Shown here: positions 16,481 through 28,817 of the stretch, piece after piece | Position numbering within the stretch: the first letter of the stretch is position 1 | Layout: every line of letters starts with the position of its first letter | From: Pseudomonas sediminis | GTDB lineage: Bacteria; Pseudomonadota; Gammaproteobacteria; Pseudomonadales; Pseudomonadaceae | Reading direction: 5' to 3' | Assembly (NCBI RefSeq): GCF_002741105.1 | Contig: NZ_NIQU01000003.1 | Location: 1 to 64,000, forward strand | Length of the DNA: 64,000 nt | Position numbers and translations under genes: made by a program | Notes under the pieces: model-generated | What the model was told of the DNA's origin: nothing | Databases searched by the model: none | Seen by the model: only the letters and a program-made list of their open reading frames with translations

Positions 16481-16999
16481 TCAGTAGGAGGGGTTGTCAC
16501 CGATCATGATGGTCTGGCCATCGGTGATGTTCTCTTCCTCGAACAGGCGCCAGTTCTGGCTGCCTTCCTGGCCGAGCAGTTCAACGAAGCGACGACCACT
16601 GACTTGATCGACCATCTGCCCATGGTACTGGCCATCGGCATTGGGCTGCAGGATCACGCGGCGATCTCGCTCCGGCTGGGTTGGCGAGATCAGATTGAGG
16701 ACGATCTGCTGCGGTCTGCTGTTGCCTTCCAGCGACAGGGTGGCGACACCGGTGGTGTTGTCCAGCACCAGCTCACCATGCAGTTGCAGACGCTCGGCCA
16801 GCTTTTCGCGTTCCAGCGATTGGTTGATGCCCTTGCCGACATCGTAATAGTCGTCGGAGATCAGCCCAGGCGGATTCTTCGTGGCGATGGTGAGCAGGGT
16901 CAGCCCCTGCACCACCGAGTAGCCCAACAGGAACAGGATGAACCAGGGCCAGAACTGCTTGTACCAGGGTTTGACTGGCGATTGGGTTTGCTCGGTCAT
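16481..16999 (-). CDS. ccoH: CcoH/FixH family cbb3 assembly protein
   Basis: A 172-residue protein anchored by one N-terminal helix (QFWPWFILFLLGYSVVQGLTL) with a periplasmic FixH domain. NPPGLISDDYYDVGKGINQS is the family hallmark and is near the helix. In Rhodobacter CcoH stays associated with the assembled oxidase. The start ATG at 16999 is used; the longer frame to 17071 is out of keeping with the family and overlaps ccoG. ccoI follows 8 bases after the stop, so the ccoGHIS genes form one operon. Confidence 0.93.
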   Translation of the reverse strand: MTEQTQSPVKPWYKQFWPWFILFLLGYSVVQGLTLLTIATKNPPGLISDDYYDVGKGINQSLEREKLAERLQLHGELVLDNTTGVATLSLEGNSRPQQIVLNLISPTQPERDRRVILQPNADGQYHGQMVDQVSGRRFVELLGQEGSQNWRLFEEENITDGQTIMIGDNPSY

Positions 17000-17012
17000 G
17001 CGTTTTCCGTTG

Positions 17013-18425
17013 TCAGCGGACGCTTGGGCCGATGAAACGGCTGTCGGCGTCGTTCTTGATACTGGGGTCATCCGCGGATTGTACGTGGAAGACGATGTTG
17101 TTGGCGCTCGACGGCAGCTTCTCCGGTGCGATGGACAGCTCTACCGGGAAGGAATACACCTCGCCCGCCAGGGCCCGCACTTCGCGCTTGCCTTCGTAGA
17201 CCAGGCCATCGAGGCCGTCGGCGCTGATCACGTAGGTCATGTCGCGCTGCGACTTGTTCATGATCTTCAGGGTGTAAACGTTCTCGATGTGGCCGCGCTC
17301 GTTCTCGCGGAACAGCACGCGGTCCTTGAGCACGTCCAGCTCCACCAGCGGGCGATTGGCCACGGCCCAGGCGAACAGGCCGATCATGGCGACCAGCGCG
17401 ACAGCGTACCCGATCAGGCGCGGGCGCAGCAGGTGGGTCTGGCGGCCAGACAGGTTGTGTTCAGTGGTGTAGCTGATAAGCCCTTTGGGGTAGTTCATCT
17501 TGTCCATGATGTCGTCGCAGGCGTCGATACACGCGGCGCAGCCGATGCACTCGATCTGCAGGCCATCACGGATGTCGATGCCAGTGGGGCAGACCTGCAC
17601 GCACATCTTGCAGTCGATGCAGTCGCCGAGGCCTTGTGCCTTGTAATCGGCGTCCTTCTTGCGCGGCCCGCGCGATTCGCCGCGGCGCGGATCGTAGGAG
17701 ACGATCAGGGTGTCCTGGTCGAACATCACGCTCTGGAAGCGTGCGTACGGGCACATGTAGATGCATACCTGCTCACGCAGATAGCCGGCGTTGCCGTAGG
17801 TGGCGAGGGTGAAGAAACCGATCCAGAAATAGGCCCAGCCGCTGGCTTCACCGGTAAAAATCTCGATCACCAGGTCACGAATCGGCGTGAAGTAGCCAAC
17901 GAAGGTGATCGCGGTCAGCAGTGACACGCCCACCCAGATGCCATGCTTGGCCAGCTTGCGCCCGAATTTCTTGCCGCTCATGGGCTGTTTGTCCAGCTTC
18001 ATGCGCTGGTTGCGGTCACCTTCAGTGACTTTTTCCGCCCACATGAATACCCAGGTGAACACGCTTTGTGGGCAGGTGTAGCCGCACCAGACGCGGCCGG
18101 CGAACACGGTGATGAAGAACAGGCCGAAGGCGCAGATGATCAGCAGCCAGGACAGCAGCATGAAGTCCTGCGGCCAGTAAGTGGCGCTGAAAATGTGGAA
18201 TTTGCGTTCGGGGAGGTTCCACCAGACCGCCTGGCGGCCGTTCCAGCTCAGCCACACCGTGCCGAAGAAGAGAATGAAGAGGAGGGCGCCGCCAGCGACC
18301 CGCAGGTTGCGAAACAGGCCGGTGAACGCGCGGGTGTAGATCTTCTCGCGGCTGGCGTAGAGATCGACGCTGGCATTCTTGGCAGGAGGAGGGGTGACGT
18401 CCTGTACGGGAATCTGTTCGCTCAT
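17013..18425 (-). CDS. ccoG: CcoG, cbb3 assembly cupric reductase
   Basis: A 470-residue membrane protein with two bacterial [4Fe-4S] motifs, CIDCKMCVQVCP and CIGCAACIDACD. CcoG reduces Cu2+ to Cu+ for oxidase assembly. Membrane helices surround CGYTCPQSVFTW and CIYMCPYARFQ, which carry further conserved cysteines. The C-terminal third is an immunoglobulin-like periplasmic domain. The true start is the ATG at 18425; a TTG three bases earlier is in frame. It follows the first cco operon after a terminator and heads the ccoGHIS unit. Confidence 0.95.
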   Translation of the reverse strand: MSEQIPVQDVTPPPAKNASVDLYASREKIYTRAFTGLFRNLRVAGGALLFILFFGTVWLSWNGRQAVWWNLPERKFHIFSATYWPQDFMLLSWLLIICAFGLFFITVFAGRVWCGYTCPQSVFTWVFMWAEKVTEGDRNQRMKLDKQPMSGKKFGRKLAKHGIWVGVSLLTAITFVGYFTPIRDLVIEIFTGEASGWAYFWIGFFTLATYGNAGYLREQVCIYMCPYARFQSVMFDQDTLIVSYDPRRGESRGPRKKDADYKAQGLGDCIDCKMCVQVCPTGIDIRDGLQIECIGCAACIDACDDIMDKMNYPKGLISYTTEHNLSGRQTHLLRPRLIGYAVALVAMIGLFAWAVANRPLVELDVLKDRVLFRENERGHIENVYTLKIMNKSQRDMTYVISADGLDGLVYEGKREVRALAGEVYSFPVELSIAPEKLPSSANNIVFHVQSADDPSIKNDADSRFIGPSVR

Positions 18426-18516
18426 CAATGCATACCACGGCGGTTGGTTGGCAGCCCGGGCCGATGCGTGCCGGTCAGGGTCAGTTCACGATCACTATAT
18501 GGTACGCCTGAAAGAC

Positions 18517-18554
18517 AACGCCCGGGTGCGACCAGCAGTCGCGACCCGGGCGTT
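18517..18554 (-). terminator. Terminator of the first cco operon
   Basis: AACGCCCGGGT and ACCCGGGCGTT are perfect 11-base arms, with GCGA/TCGC pairing inside, 31 bases past the ccoP stop. It separates ccoNOQP from ccoG. Confidence 0.75.
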
Positions 18555-18585
18555 CATTGACCCTTGTCAAAAGAGTCGTCTGTGC

Positions 18586-19581
18586 TTACTGCTCTTGTGC
18601 CTTGTGCGACAGGCTGTACACGTAGGCAGCCAGCAGGTGCACCTTGTCGTTGCCGAGGAATTCTTCCTGGGCCGGCATCTTGCCGTGACGACCGTAACGG
18701 ATGCTCTGCTGCAGTTGTGCGTAGCTGCTGCCGTAGATGAACGCTGCCGGGTTGGTCAGGTTCGGTGCACCCATGGCCGCGGTACCCTTGCCGTCGGCGC
18801 CGTGGCAGGCGAAACAGGTACCAGCGAAGACCTTCTGGCCTGCTTCGATATCGGCTTCCACGCCTTCCGGCAGTTCACGACCGCCCAGTTGGGTCAGCAC
18901 GTAGGCAGCGACGTTGCGTACACCGTCTTCGCCGATGGCCGGGCCTTGAGCCGGCATGGCGCCTTCGCGACCTTTGAGGATGGTGGTCTTGATGGTTTCC
19001 GGCTCGCCGCCCCAACGCCACTCGTTGTCGGTCAGGTTGGGGAAGCCGTAGCTGCCTTTGGCATCGGAGCCGTGGCAAACGGAGCAGTTGGAGGCGAACA
19101 GACGACCACCCATTTTCAGGGCTTGCTCGTCCTTGGCCACTTCCTCGATCGGCATGGCGGCGTATTTGGCGAACAGCGGACCGTACTGCTCATCGGCGCG
19201 CGCCATTTCCTTTTCCCACTGGTGCACACCGGTCCAGCCGGTGTGACGCATGGAGCCGTCAGCGATCTGTACACCAGCAGCGAAAGGCGTTTCCTTTTCG
19301 CTGTCGACGTAGTCGTAGCCCGGCAGCAGGCCTTTCCAGTTACCCAGGCCCGGGTACAGGGCGAGGTAGCCGAGGGCGAAGATGATGGTCGCGACGAACA
19401 GCATGAACCACCACTTCGGCAGCGGGTTGTCATACTCCTCGATGCCGTCGAAGCTGTGGCCGACGGTCTCTTCGGTGGTTTCCTGGCGCTGGCCCTTGCG
19501 GGTGCCGAAGATCAGCCAGGTCAGGGCGAAGATGGTGCCCAGAGACAGAATGGTTACGTACCAACTCCAGAACGTGGTCAT
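18586..19581 (-). CDS. ccoP1: CcoP1, diheme subunit of cbb3 cytochrome oxidase
   Basis: A 331-residue membrane-anchored cytochrome. The N-terminus has one helix ([21 protein letters not shown]), then the conserved [17 protein letters not shown] and a second helix. The two c-type heme sites are CSVCH and CFACH, each followed by its distal Met region. Relative to CcoP2 it carries 23 extra residues before the first heme ([11 protein letters not shown] to RHTGWTGV). The subunit passes electrons from bc1 or small cytochromes to CcoO. Its ATG overlaps the ccoQ stop as ATGA. Confidence 0.97.
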   Translation of the reverse strand: MTTFWSWYVTILSLGTIFALTWLIFGTRKGQRQETTEETVGHSFDGIEEYDNPLPKWWFMLFVATIIFALGYLALYPGLGNWKGLLPGYDYVDSEKETPFAAGVQIADGSMRHTGWTGVHQWEKEMARADEQYGPLFAKYAAMPIEEVAKDEQALKMGGRLFASNCSVCHGSDAKGSYGFPNLTDNEWRWGGEPETIKTTILKGREGAMPAQGPAIGEDGVRNVAAYVLTQLGGRELPEGVEADIEAGQKVFAGTCFACHGADGKGTAAMGAPNLTNPAAFIYGSSYAQLQQSIRYGRHGKMPAQEEFLGNDKVHLLAAYVYSLSHKAQEQ

Positions 19582-19766
19582 TGGTTATTGCTCCTGGAAG
19601 AGTCTTGATCGCGCTTGGACTCGGGCTTGGGATCGTCGGCGAAGGGCAGGTTGGCTGCTTCGTCGAAGCTCGATTTGCGCTTGCTGCTGTAGGCCCAGAG
19701 CACCACGCCAATGAAGGCGATGAAAACGACCGCCGTGCCGATGCCGCGAATTATCCCGATGTCCAT
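19578..19766 (-). CDS. ccoQ1: CcoQ1, small subunit of cbb3 oxidase
   Basis: A 62-residue single-helix protein. The helix [20 protein letters not shown] is followed by the conserved [15 protein letters not shown] and a charged tail. CcoQ stabilises CcoP and the assembled complex. It overlaps ccoP1 by 4 bases and follows ccoO1 by 6. Confidence 0.95.
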   Translation of the reverse strand: MDIGIIRGIGTAVVFIAFIGVVLWAYSSKRKSSFDEAANLPFADDPKPESKRDQDSSRSNNQ

Positions 19767-19772
19767 AGCGTC

Positions 19773-20380
19773 TTACCGTTTGTTCTTGATGGAAGTACCG
19801 AGAACCTGGAGATACGCAACCAGCGCGTCCATTTCGGTATTGCCTTTCACTGCATCGCGAGCACCGGCGATATCTTCGTCGGTGTAGGGGATGCCGAAGC
19901 CACGCATGACTTCCATCTTCTTGGCGGTGTCGCGACCGTCGAGCTTGTTCTCCACCAGCCATGGGTAGGCAGGCATTTTCGACTCAGGCACGACGTTGCG
20001 CGGGTTGTACAGGTGGGCACGATGCCACTCGTCCGAGTAACGACCGCCAACGCGAGCCAGGTCCGGACCGGTACGCTTGGAGCCCCACAGGAAGGGGTGA
20101 TCCCAGACGCTTTCGCCAGCGACGGAGTAGTGGCCGTAGCGCTCGGTTTCGGCGCGGAACGGACGGATCATCTGCGAGTGGCAGCCGACGCAGCCTTCGC
20201 GAATGTAGATGTCGCGACCTTCCAGCTGCATCGCGGTGTAGGGCTTGAGGCCTTCCACCGGCTCATTGGTAACGTCCTGGAAGAACAGCGGGACGATCTG
20301 GGTCAGGCCGCCGATGCTGACGGCAATCACCATCAGCAGCGCCATCAGGCCGATATTCTTCTCGATGATTTCGTGTTTCA

Positions 20381-20381
<1 letters not shown>
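19773..20381 (-). CDS. ccoO1: CcoO1, monoheme subunit of cbb3 oxidase
   Basis: A 202-residue cytochrome with an N-terminal membrane helix ([21 protein letters not shown]) and one c-type heme site, CVGCHSQM. The characteristic stretch [17 protein letters not shown] and the region [21 protein letters not shown] are intact. It relays electrons from CcoP to the CcoN hemes. The ATG overlaps the ccoN stop by one base (TGATG), so the subunits are translationally coupled. Confidence 0.97.
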
Positions 20382-22131
<1,750 letters not shown>

Positions 22132-22156
22132 CCGGCGACCGCGATTCGGTCGCCGG
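22132..22156 (-). terminator. Terminator of the second cco operon
   Basis: CCGGCGACCG and CGGTCGCCGG form a perfect 10-base stem with a CGATT loop, 16 bases past the ccoP2 stop. No T-run follows on the minus strand. Confidence 0.6.
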
Positions 22157-22171
22157 TAATGCAGGGGGAGG

Positions 22172-23098
22172 TTACTTGTTTTCGCCCTGGCTCAGCTTGA
22201 GCACATAGGCAGCCAGCAGGTGGGCCTTGTCATTGCCGAGGAAATCGCCCTGAGCTGGCATGTTGCCGCTGCGCCCGTAGCGAATGGTCTGCTGCAGTTG
22301 GGCGAAGCTGCTGCCGTAGATGAACGCGCTGGGTTGAGTCAGGTTCGGTGCGCCCATCGCCGGCATGCCGGTGCCGGCCGGGGTGTGGCAGGCGGAGCAG
22401 ACGGTGGCGAAGATCTGCTTGCCGGCGGCGACGTCGGCCTGGGCATCGTCCGGCAGTTCACGGCCACCGAGTTCGGTGAGGACGTAGGCGGCGACGTTGC
22501 GTACGCCATCTTCGCCGATCACCGGGCCTTGTGCCGGCATCATGCCCATACGGCCATGCATGATGGTGGTCTTGATGGTTTCCGGCTCGCCGCCCCAGCG
22601 CCAACTACTGTCGGCCAGGTTGGGGAAGCCGTAGCTGCCCTTGGCATCGGAGCCGTGGCAAACCGCGCAGTTGGAGGCGAACAGACGACCGCCCATCTTC
22701 AGCGCGCGCTCGTCCTTGGCCACTTCTTCGATGGGCATGGCGGCATATTTGGCGAAGATCGGCCCGTATTGCTCATCGGCACGGTTCATCTCGCGCTGCC
22801 ACTGGTTGACCTGAGTCCAGCCGTCCTCATAGCCCGGCAGCAGACCCTTGAAGTTGCCCAGGCCGGGATACAGCAGCAGGTAGCCCACGGAGAACACCAG
22901 GGTGCCGAGGAACAGCATGAACCACCACTTCGGCAGCGGGTTGTCATATTCCTCGATGCCATCGAAGGCATGGCCCATGGTCTGTTCGGTCGGGCTCTTG
23001 TGCACCTCGCTCTTGCGAGTGGCGAAGATCAACCAGAACAGGGCGACCATGGTGCCGAGGGTCAGCAGGGTGATGTACCAACTCCAGAAGGTGGTCAT
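22172..23098 (-). CDS. ccoP2: CcoP2, diheme subunit of cbb3 cytochrome oxidase
   Basis: A 308-residue copy of CcoP with heme sites CAVCH and CSACH. The two helices and the [13 protein letters not shown] block are as in CcoP1, but it lacks the 23-residue periplasmic stretch between the second helix and the first heme. The C-terminal domain ([19 protein letters not shown]) is conserved. The ATG overlaps the ccoQ2 stop as ATGA. It is the last gene of the second operon, before a strong hairpin. Confidence 0.97.
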   Translation of the reverse strand: MTTFWSWYITLLTLGTMVALFWLIFATRKSEVHKSPTEQTMGHAFDGIEEYDNPLPKWWFMLFLGTLVFSVGYLLLYPGLGNFKGLLPGYEDGWTQVNQWQREMNRADEQYGPIFAKYAAMPIEEVAKDERALKMGGRLFASNCAVCHGSDAKGSYGFPNLADSSWRWGGEPETIKTTIMHGRMGMMPAQGPVIGEDGVRNVAAYVLTELGGRELPDDAQADVAAGKQIFATVCSACHTPAGTGMPAMGAPNLTQPSAFIYGSSFAQLQQTIRYGRSGNMPAQGDFLGNDKAHLLAAYVLKLSQGENK

Positions 23099-23274
23099 GC
23101 TTGGGTCCTCGAAACGGCGGGCTTGGGCTCATCGGCGAAGGGCAGGTTGGCGGCTTCGGCGAAAGCGTCGCGGCGTTTGCCGCTGTAGGCCCAGAGGGTG
23201 ACGGCGGTGAAGGCGATCAGGACCAGCGCGGTGCCTAGGCCGCGCAGGGTGCCGATATCGATAAGCTCGAACAT
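23095..23274 (-). CDS. ccoQ2: CcoQ2, small subunit of cbb3 oxidase
   Basis: A 59-residue single-helix protein with [15 protein letters not shown] as in CcoQ1, but a different N-terminus ([14 protein letters not shown]) and a shorter tail. ATG at 23274 follows GAGGTGAGTGCC, an adequate site. The frame is open well upstream inside ccoO2, but the family length fixes this start. It overlaps ccoP2 by 4 bases. Confidence 0.93.
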   Translation of the reverse strand: MFELIDIGTLRGLGTALVLIAFTAVTLWAYSGKRRDAFAEAANLPFADEPKPAVSRTQA

Positions 23275-23279
23275 GGCAC

Positions 23280-23887
23280 TCACCTCTTGTTCTTCACGGC
23301 GGTGCCAAGCACCTGCAGGTAGGCGACCAGAGCATCCATCTCGCTCTTGCCCTTGACCGCGTCGCTGGCCCCGGCGATATCGTCGTCGCTGTAGGGCACG
23401 CCCAATGTGCGCAGTGCGCTCATCTTCTTGGCGGTGTCCTTGCCGTCGAGGGCGTGCTCCACCAACCAAGGGTAGGCGGGCATGATCGACTCCGGTACGA
23501 CGTTGCGCGGGTTGTACAGGTGAGCGCGATGCCACTCGTCCGAGTAGCGACCGCCGACACGGGCCAGGTCCGGACCGGTACGCTTGGAGCCCCACAGGAA
23601 GGGGTGATCCCAGACGCTTTCGCCGGCGACGGAGTAGTGGCCGTAGCGCTCGGTTTCGGCGCGGAACGGGCGGATCATCTGTGAATGGCAGCCGACGCAG
23701 CCTTCGCGGATGTAGATGTCGCGGCCTTCCAGTTGCAGCGCGTTGTAAGGCTTGAGGCCATCCACCGGCTCGTTGGTGACGTCCTGGAAGAACAGCGGGA
23801 CGATCTGCGTCAGACCGCCGATGCTGACCGCCAGGATCATCACCAGCGCCATCAGGCCTATGTTCTTCTCGAGAATCTCGTGTTTCA

Positions 23888-23888
<1 letters not shown>
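23280..23888 (-). CDS. ccoO2: CcoO2, monoheme subunit of cbb3 oxidase
   Basis: A 202-residue CcoO nearly identical to CcoO1, with the N-terminal helix and the heme site CVGCHSQM. Differences cluster near the C-terminus ([20 protein letters not shown] against [19 protein letters not shown]). The ATG at 23888 overlaps the ccoN2 stop in the same TGATG arrangement as in the first operon. Confidence 0.97.
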
Positions 23889-25327
<1,439 letters not shown>

Positions 25328-25428
25328 GTCTGGGCTTCCATCCACGGTTATGGCAGAGCGGCCGATAACCGTGGTGGTCGCAGGCATGAGCAAGCCACGG
25401 ACACCACGGATATCGACGCGAGGCAAGC

Positions 25429-26109
25429 ATGAGCAAAGGGCCATCTGGATTTATTGACGCTGATCAATGCGAGCAGGGACTGCCCTGGCAGTGGGACGAA
25501 CCGCCGCAGGCGGCATCGAGCACGCTGATCCTCGCGCACGGGGCCGGCGCGCCGATGGACAGCCCGTTCATGCAGGCCATGGCTCAGGGGCTGGCAGAGC
25601 GGGGCGTGCGTGTGGTGCGTTTCGAGTTCGCTTACATGGCGCAGCGGCGGGTGGACGGGCGTAAACGACCGCCCCATCCGCAGGCACAACTGCTGCAGCA
25701 ATGGCGTGATGTGCATGCACAGGTGCGCCATCGGGTCACAGGCCCCGTGGCCATCGGCGGCAAGTCCATGGGCGGACGGATGGCCAGCTTGCTGGCGGAC
25801 GAATTGGAGGCTTCCGCTCTGGTTTGCCTCGGCTATCCCTTCTATGCCGCCGGCAAGCCCGAGAAACCGCGCGTCGCCCATCTCGCCGAGCTGCGCACGC
25901 CAACGCTGATCATCCAGGGTGAACGCGACGCACTGGGCAATCGCGAAGCCGTTGCTGGCTATGAGCTGTCAGCGGCCATCGAGCTGCACTGGCTGCAGGC
26001 TGCCGACCATGACCTGAAGCCGTTGAAGGCGTCCGGCTTCAGCCATGAGCAGCACCTCGCCACTGCAGCGGCACAGATCGCGGCGTTTCTTGGGCGAATG
26101 AAACACTGA
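25429..26109 (+). CDS. Alpha/beta hydrolase of the KANL3/Tex30 type
   Basis: A 226-residue alpha/beta hydrolase. [16 protein letters not shown] holds the oxyanion-hole HGAG, the nucleophile elbow is [12 protein letters not shown] (GxSxG), the acid follows [10 protein letters not shown], and the histidine is in AADHDLKPL. The substrate is unknown. It is divergent from the second cco operon, in the same place as a hydrolase gene in P. aeruginosa. ATG at 25429 follows GAGG. Its first codons contain the Anr box of ccoN2, so promoter and coding sequence overlap; a later start is possible but would remove little of the fold. Confidence 0.85.
   Translation: MSKGPSGFIDADQCEQGLPWQWDEPPQAASSTLILAHGAGAPMDSPFMQAMAQGLAERGVRVVRFEFAYMAQRRVDGRKRPPHPQAQLLQQWRDVHAQVRHRVTGPVAIGGKSMGGRMASLLADELEASALVCLGYPFYAAGKPEKPRVAHLAELRTPTLIIQGERDALGNREAVAGYELSAAIELHWLQAADHDLKPLKASGFSHEQHLATAAAQIAAFLGRMKH
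25454..25467 (-). promoter_or_regulatory. Anr/FNR box upstream of ccoN2
   Basis: TTGACGCTGATCAA matches TTGAT-N4-ATCAA at 9 of 10 positions. It lies 127-140 bases ahead of the ccoN2 ATG and inside the first codons of the divergent hydrolase gene. An Anr-driven second cbb3 operon is established for P. aeruginosa. Confidence 0.75.
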
Positions 26110-26335
26110 TCCGAGCTCGGCCGCGTGCTCGTATTCGGACACTTTTTCCTCGCGCTGCCGCTGTAAAAGCGGTTGCGCTTGACCGCTTGGTCACGCAATG
26201 TGACAGCTGAGTGTCCGGGCCCGTTTCAGTGCGGGCATTGCAGGCTTTTTACCTGCATGGGTAAGCGGATGGCTGCCCTGCGCGGCACGCTGTGCCACGC
26301 AATGGGGCGGTGCGTCATGACGGAAACATCGTATT

Positions 26336-26350
26336 GCACCGTAATGGTGC
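26336..26350 (+). promoter_or_regulatory. NtrC-type enhancer site
   Basis: GCACCGTAATGGTGC fits the NtrC consensus GCACC-N5-GGTGC exactly. Its centre is about 85 bases before the predicted sigma54 start site, a usual enhancer distance. The rest of the 26110-26454 gap shows hairpin-like TGCAGG/CCTGCA at 26239-26257 but no gene. Confidence 0.65.
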
Positions 26351-26402
26351 GTAATGTTTTTGTTTGATAGGTAGGTTTTTGATTTTAAAGGATTAATTGT
26401 GC

Positions 26403-26418
26403 TGGCTCGGGCCTTGCA
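26403..26418 (+). promoter_or_regulatory. Sigma54 promoter of the ATP-grasp operon
   Basis: TGGCTCGGGCCTTGCA matches TGGCACRN4TTGCW at all but one fixed position, with GG and GC at the required distance. Transcription would start near 26429, about 26 bases ahead of the first ATG. Confidence 0.7.
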
Positions 26419-26454
26419 GAGGATGCTGCAAGTCCGGGTGACAAGGAGTACGGC

Positions 26455-27864
26455 ATGGCCCGCACCTTTTATGACGAGATGTACGACGCGAGCGGCGCTG
26501 TCCGCCCGCATTACCGCGAATTTGCCCGCTGGTTGGCAGAGACGCCGGACGATCTGCTGGCCCAGCGCCGACGAGAAGCCGACCTGTTGTTTCACCGCGC
26601 CGGTATCACCTTCACCCTCTATGGGGATGATCAGGGCACCGAGCGACTGATCCCCTTCGACATCATTCCCCGCTCCATCCCCGCCAGCGAATGGCGTATC
26701 GTCGAGCGCGGCTGCATCCAGCGAGTGCAGGCGCTCAACCTGTTCCTCGCCGACCTTTACCACGACCAGCGCATCATCAAAGCGGGGATCATCCCGGCCG
26801 AGCAGGTGCTGGCCAACGAGGGTTACCAGATGGCCATGCAGGGCCTCGACCTGCATCGTGACATCTACGCACACATCGCCGGGGTCGACCTGGTGCGTGA
26901 CGGCGACGGCAGCTATTACGTGCTGGAAGACAACCTGCGCACGCCCAGCGGTGTGAGCTACATGCTCGAAGACCGCAAGATGATGATGCGCCTGTTCCCC
27001 GAGCTGTTCGCCGCGCAACGTGTGGCACCGGTGGATCACTATCCGAACCTGCTGCTCGATGCGCTGAAGAGCTCCAGCCCGCTGGACAACCCCACGGTCG
27101 TGGTACTGACCCCAGGGCGCTTCAACAGCGCCTACTTCGAACACGCGTTCCTCGCCCGTGAAATGGGTGTGGAACTGGTGGAAGGCGCCGACCTGTTCGT
27201 CCGCGACGACAAGGTCTACATGCGCACCACTGCCGGTGCGCGCCAGGTGGACGTGATCTATCGCCGCCTTGACGACGCCTTCCTCGATCCATTGGCTTTC
27301 AACCCCGACTCGATGCTCGGTGTCGCTGGGCTGCTGTCGGCCTATCGTTCGCGCAACGTGGTGCTGGCCAACGCCATCGGCACTGGCGTGGCCGACGACA
27401 AGTCGGTCTACCCCTACGTCGGTGACATGATCCGCTTCTATCTGGACGAGGAGCCGATCCTTAAGAACGTGCCAACCTGGCAGTGCCGCAAACCGGAAGA
27501 ACTGTCCCACGTGTTGGCCAATCTGTCCGAGCTGGTGGTCAAGGAAACCCAAGGCTCCGGCGGCTACGGCATGCTGGTCGGCCCGGCGGCGAGCAAGGCC
27601 GAGATCGAGAACTTCCGCGCGCGCCTGATCGCCAAGCCGGAGGCCTACATCGCTCAGCCGACGCTGTGCTTGTCGACCTGCCCGACCTTCGTCGAGCGCG
27701 GCATCGCACCGCGCCATATCGACCTGCGTCCGTTCGTTCTGACCGGCCGCGAAACCCGCCTGGTGCCTGGCGGTCTGACGCGTGTGGCACTGCGCGAAGG
27801 CTCGCTGGTGGTCAATTCGTCGCAAGGCGGCGGGACCAAGGACACCTGGGTGGTGGAGGACTGA
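26455..27864 (+). CDS. Circularly permuted ATP-grasp protein
   Basis: A 469-residue member of the circularly permuted type 2 ATP-grasp family (formerly DUF404/DUF407). These are predicted amide or peptide ligases because of an ATP-grasp fold. Typical blocks are ELLFHRAGITFTLYG-like LLFHRAGITFTLYGDD, LEDNLRTPSGVSYMLEDR, and KETQGSGGYGMLVGPAAS, with DLRPFVLTG and GGTKDTWV near the end. The ATG follows AAGGAGTACGGC. It heads a tight three-gene operon with an alpha-E protein and a transglutaminase-like protein. The product is not known. The upstream NtrC site and sigma54 promoter point to induction in nitrogen limitation. Confidence 0.93.
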   Translation: MARTFYDEMYDASGAVRPHYREFARWLAETPDDLLAQRRREADLLFHRAGITFTLYGDDQGTERLIPFDIIPRSIPASEWRIVERGCIQRVQALNLFLADLYHDQRIIKAGIIPAEQVLANEGYQMAMQGLDLHRDIYAHIAGVDLVRDGDGSYYVLEDNLRTPSGVSYMLEDRKMMMRLFPELFAAQRVAPVDHYPNLLLDALKSSSPLDNPTVVVLTPGRFNSAYFEHAFLAREMGVELVEGADLFVRDDKVYMRTTAGARQVDVIYRRLDDAFLDPLAFNPDSMLGVAGLLSAYRSRNVVLANAIGTGVADDKSVYPYVGDMIRFYLDEEPILKNVPTWQCRKPEELSHVLANLSELVVKETQGSGGYGMLVGPAASKAEIENFRARLIAKPEAYIAQPTLCLSTCPTFVERGIAPRHIDLRPFVLTGRETRLVPGGLTRVALREGSLVVNSSQGGGTKDTWVVED

Positions 27865-27866
27865 CC

Positions 27867-28817
27867 ATGCTTTCGAGAACTGCCTCCGATCTGTACTGGA
27901 TGTCGCGCTACCTGGAACGTGCCGAGAATCTCGCGCGCATGCTCGATGTCAGCTATTCGCTGTCGCTTATGCCGCAGGACGGCCGTGGCGATGGCCTCGA
28001 CGAACTGGCCATGCCGCTGCTGATCACCGGCACCCTGGACGACTACCTGGAGCGCCACGGCCCGTTGCATGCCGAGCGCATGCTGCACTTCTTCGCCCTC
28101 GATGCGAGCAACCCGGGCAGTATCTACTGCTGCCTGCAGGCTGCGCGCAGCAACGCCCATGCGGTGCGCGGCCGAATTACCGCCGACATGTGGGAGAACA
28201 TCAACGCCAGCTGGCTGGAGATGCGCGGGATCGCCGAGCAGGGCCTTGGCCGCTACGGCATCAGCCGCTTTTGCGAGTGGGTCAAGGAGCGTTCGCACCT
28301 GTTCCGTGGTGCCACCTTCGGCACCATCATGCGCGGTGAGGCCTACCGCTTCATCCGCCTGGGCACTTTCATTGAGCGCGCCGATAACACCCTGCGCCTG
28401 CTCGATGCGCGCTACGAAATGCTCGGCGAGGAGATCGACGAGCTGGAGGAGCGCACCGCGCGCAGCTACTACCAATGGAGTGCGCTGCTGCGGGCGTTGT
28501 CCTCGTTCGAGGCATTTGCCGAGAGCTATCGAGGCTCGCCACGTACGCGCAAGGTCGCCGAACTGCTGCTGCTGCGTCCCGACGTGCCGCGCTCGCTGCG
28601 CGCCTGTATGGAAGAACTCAACCTGATGCTCGCGGGTCTACCGGGGGAGAACGGTCGACCGGCGCAGCGCCTGGCCGCCGAGCTGGATGCGCGACTGCGC
28701 TACACCAGCATCGACGAAGTGCTCGACGAAGGCCTGCATGCCTGGCTTACCGATTTCATCCTGCTGGTGCGCCAGCTGGGCAATACCATCCATACGTCCT
28801 ACCTGGAGGTCGCATGA
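27867..28817 (+). CDS. Alpha-E domain protein
   Basis: A 316-residue all-helical protein of the alpha-E (DUF403) family, always found beside cp-ATP-grasp and transglutaminase genes and predicted to work with them. It begins MLSRTASDLYWMSRYLERAEN, the family signature, and has the second repeat-like block GEAYRFIRLGTFIERADNTLRLLD. The ATG at 27867 lies two bases after the ATP-grasp stop with GGAGGA before it. Its stop overlaps the next start as ATGA. The biochemical role is unknown. Confidence 0.93.
   Translation: MLSRTASDLYWMSRYLERAENLARMLDVSYSLSLMPQDGRGDGLDELAMPLLITGTLDDYLERHGPLHAERMLHFFALDASNPGSIYCCLQAARSNAHAVRGRITADMWENINASWLEMRGIAEQGLGRYGISRFCEWVKERSHLFRGATFGTIMRGEAYRFIRLGTFIERADNTLRLLDARYEMLGEEIDELEERTARSYYQWSALLRALSSFEAFAESYRGSPRTRKVAELLLLRPDVPRSLRACMEELNLMLAGLPGENGRPAQRLAAELDARLRYTSIDEVLDEGLHAWLTDFILLVRQLGNTIHTSYLEVA

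Noticed and set aside
26293..26308. Possible second NtrC site before the ATP-grasp operon
   Set aside because: GCCACGCAATGGGGC departs from GCACC-N5-GGTGC at key positions in both halves.
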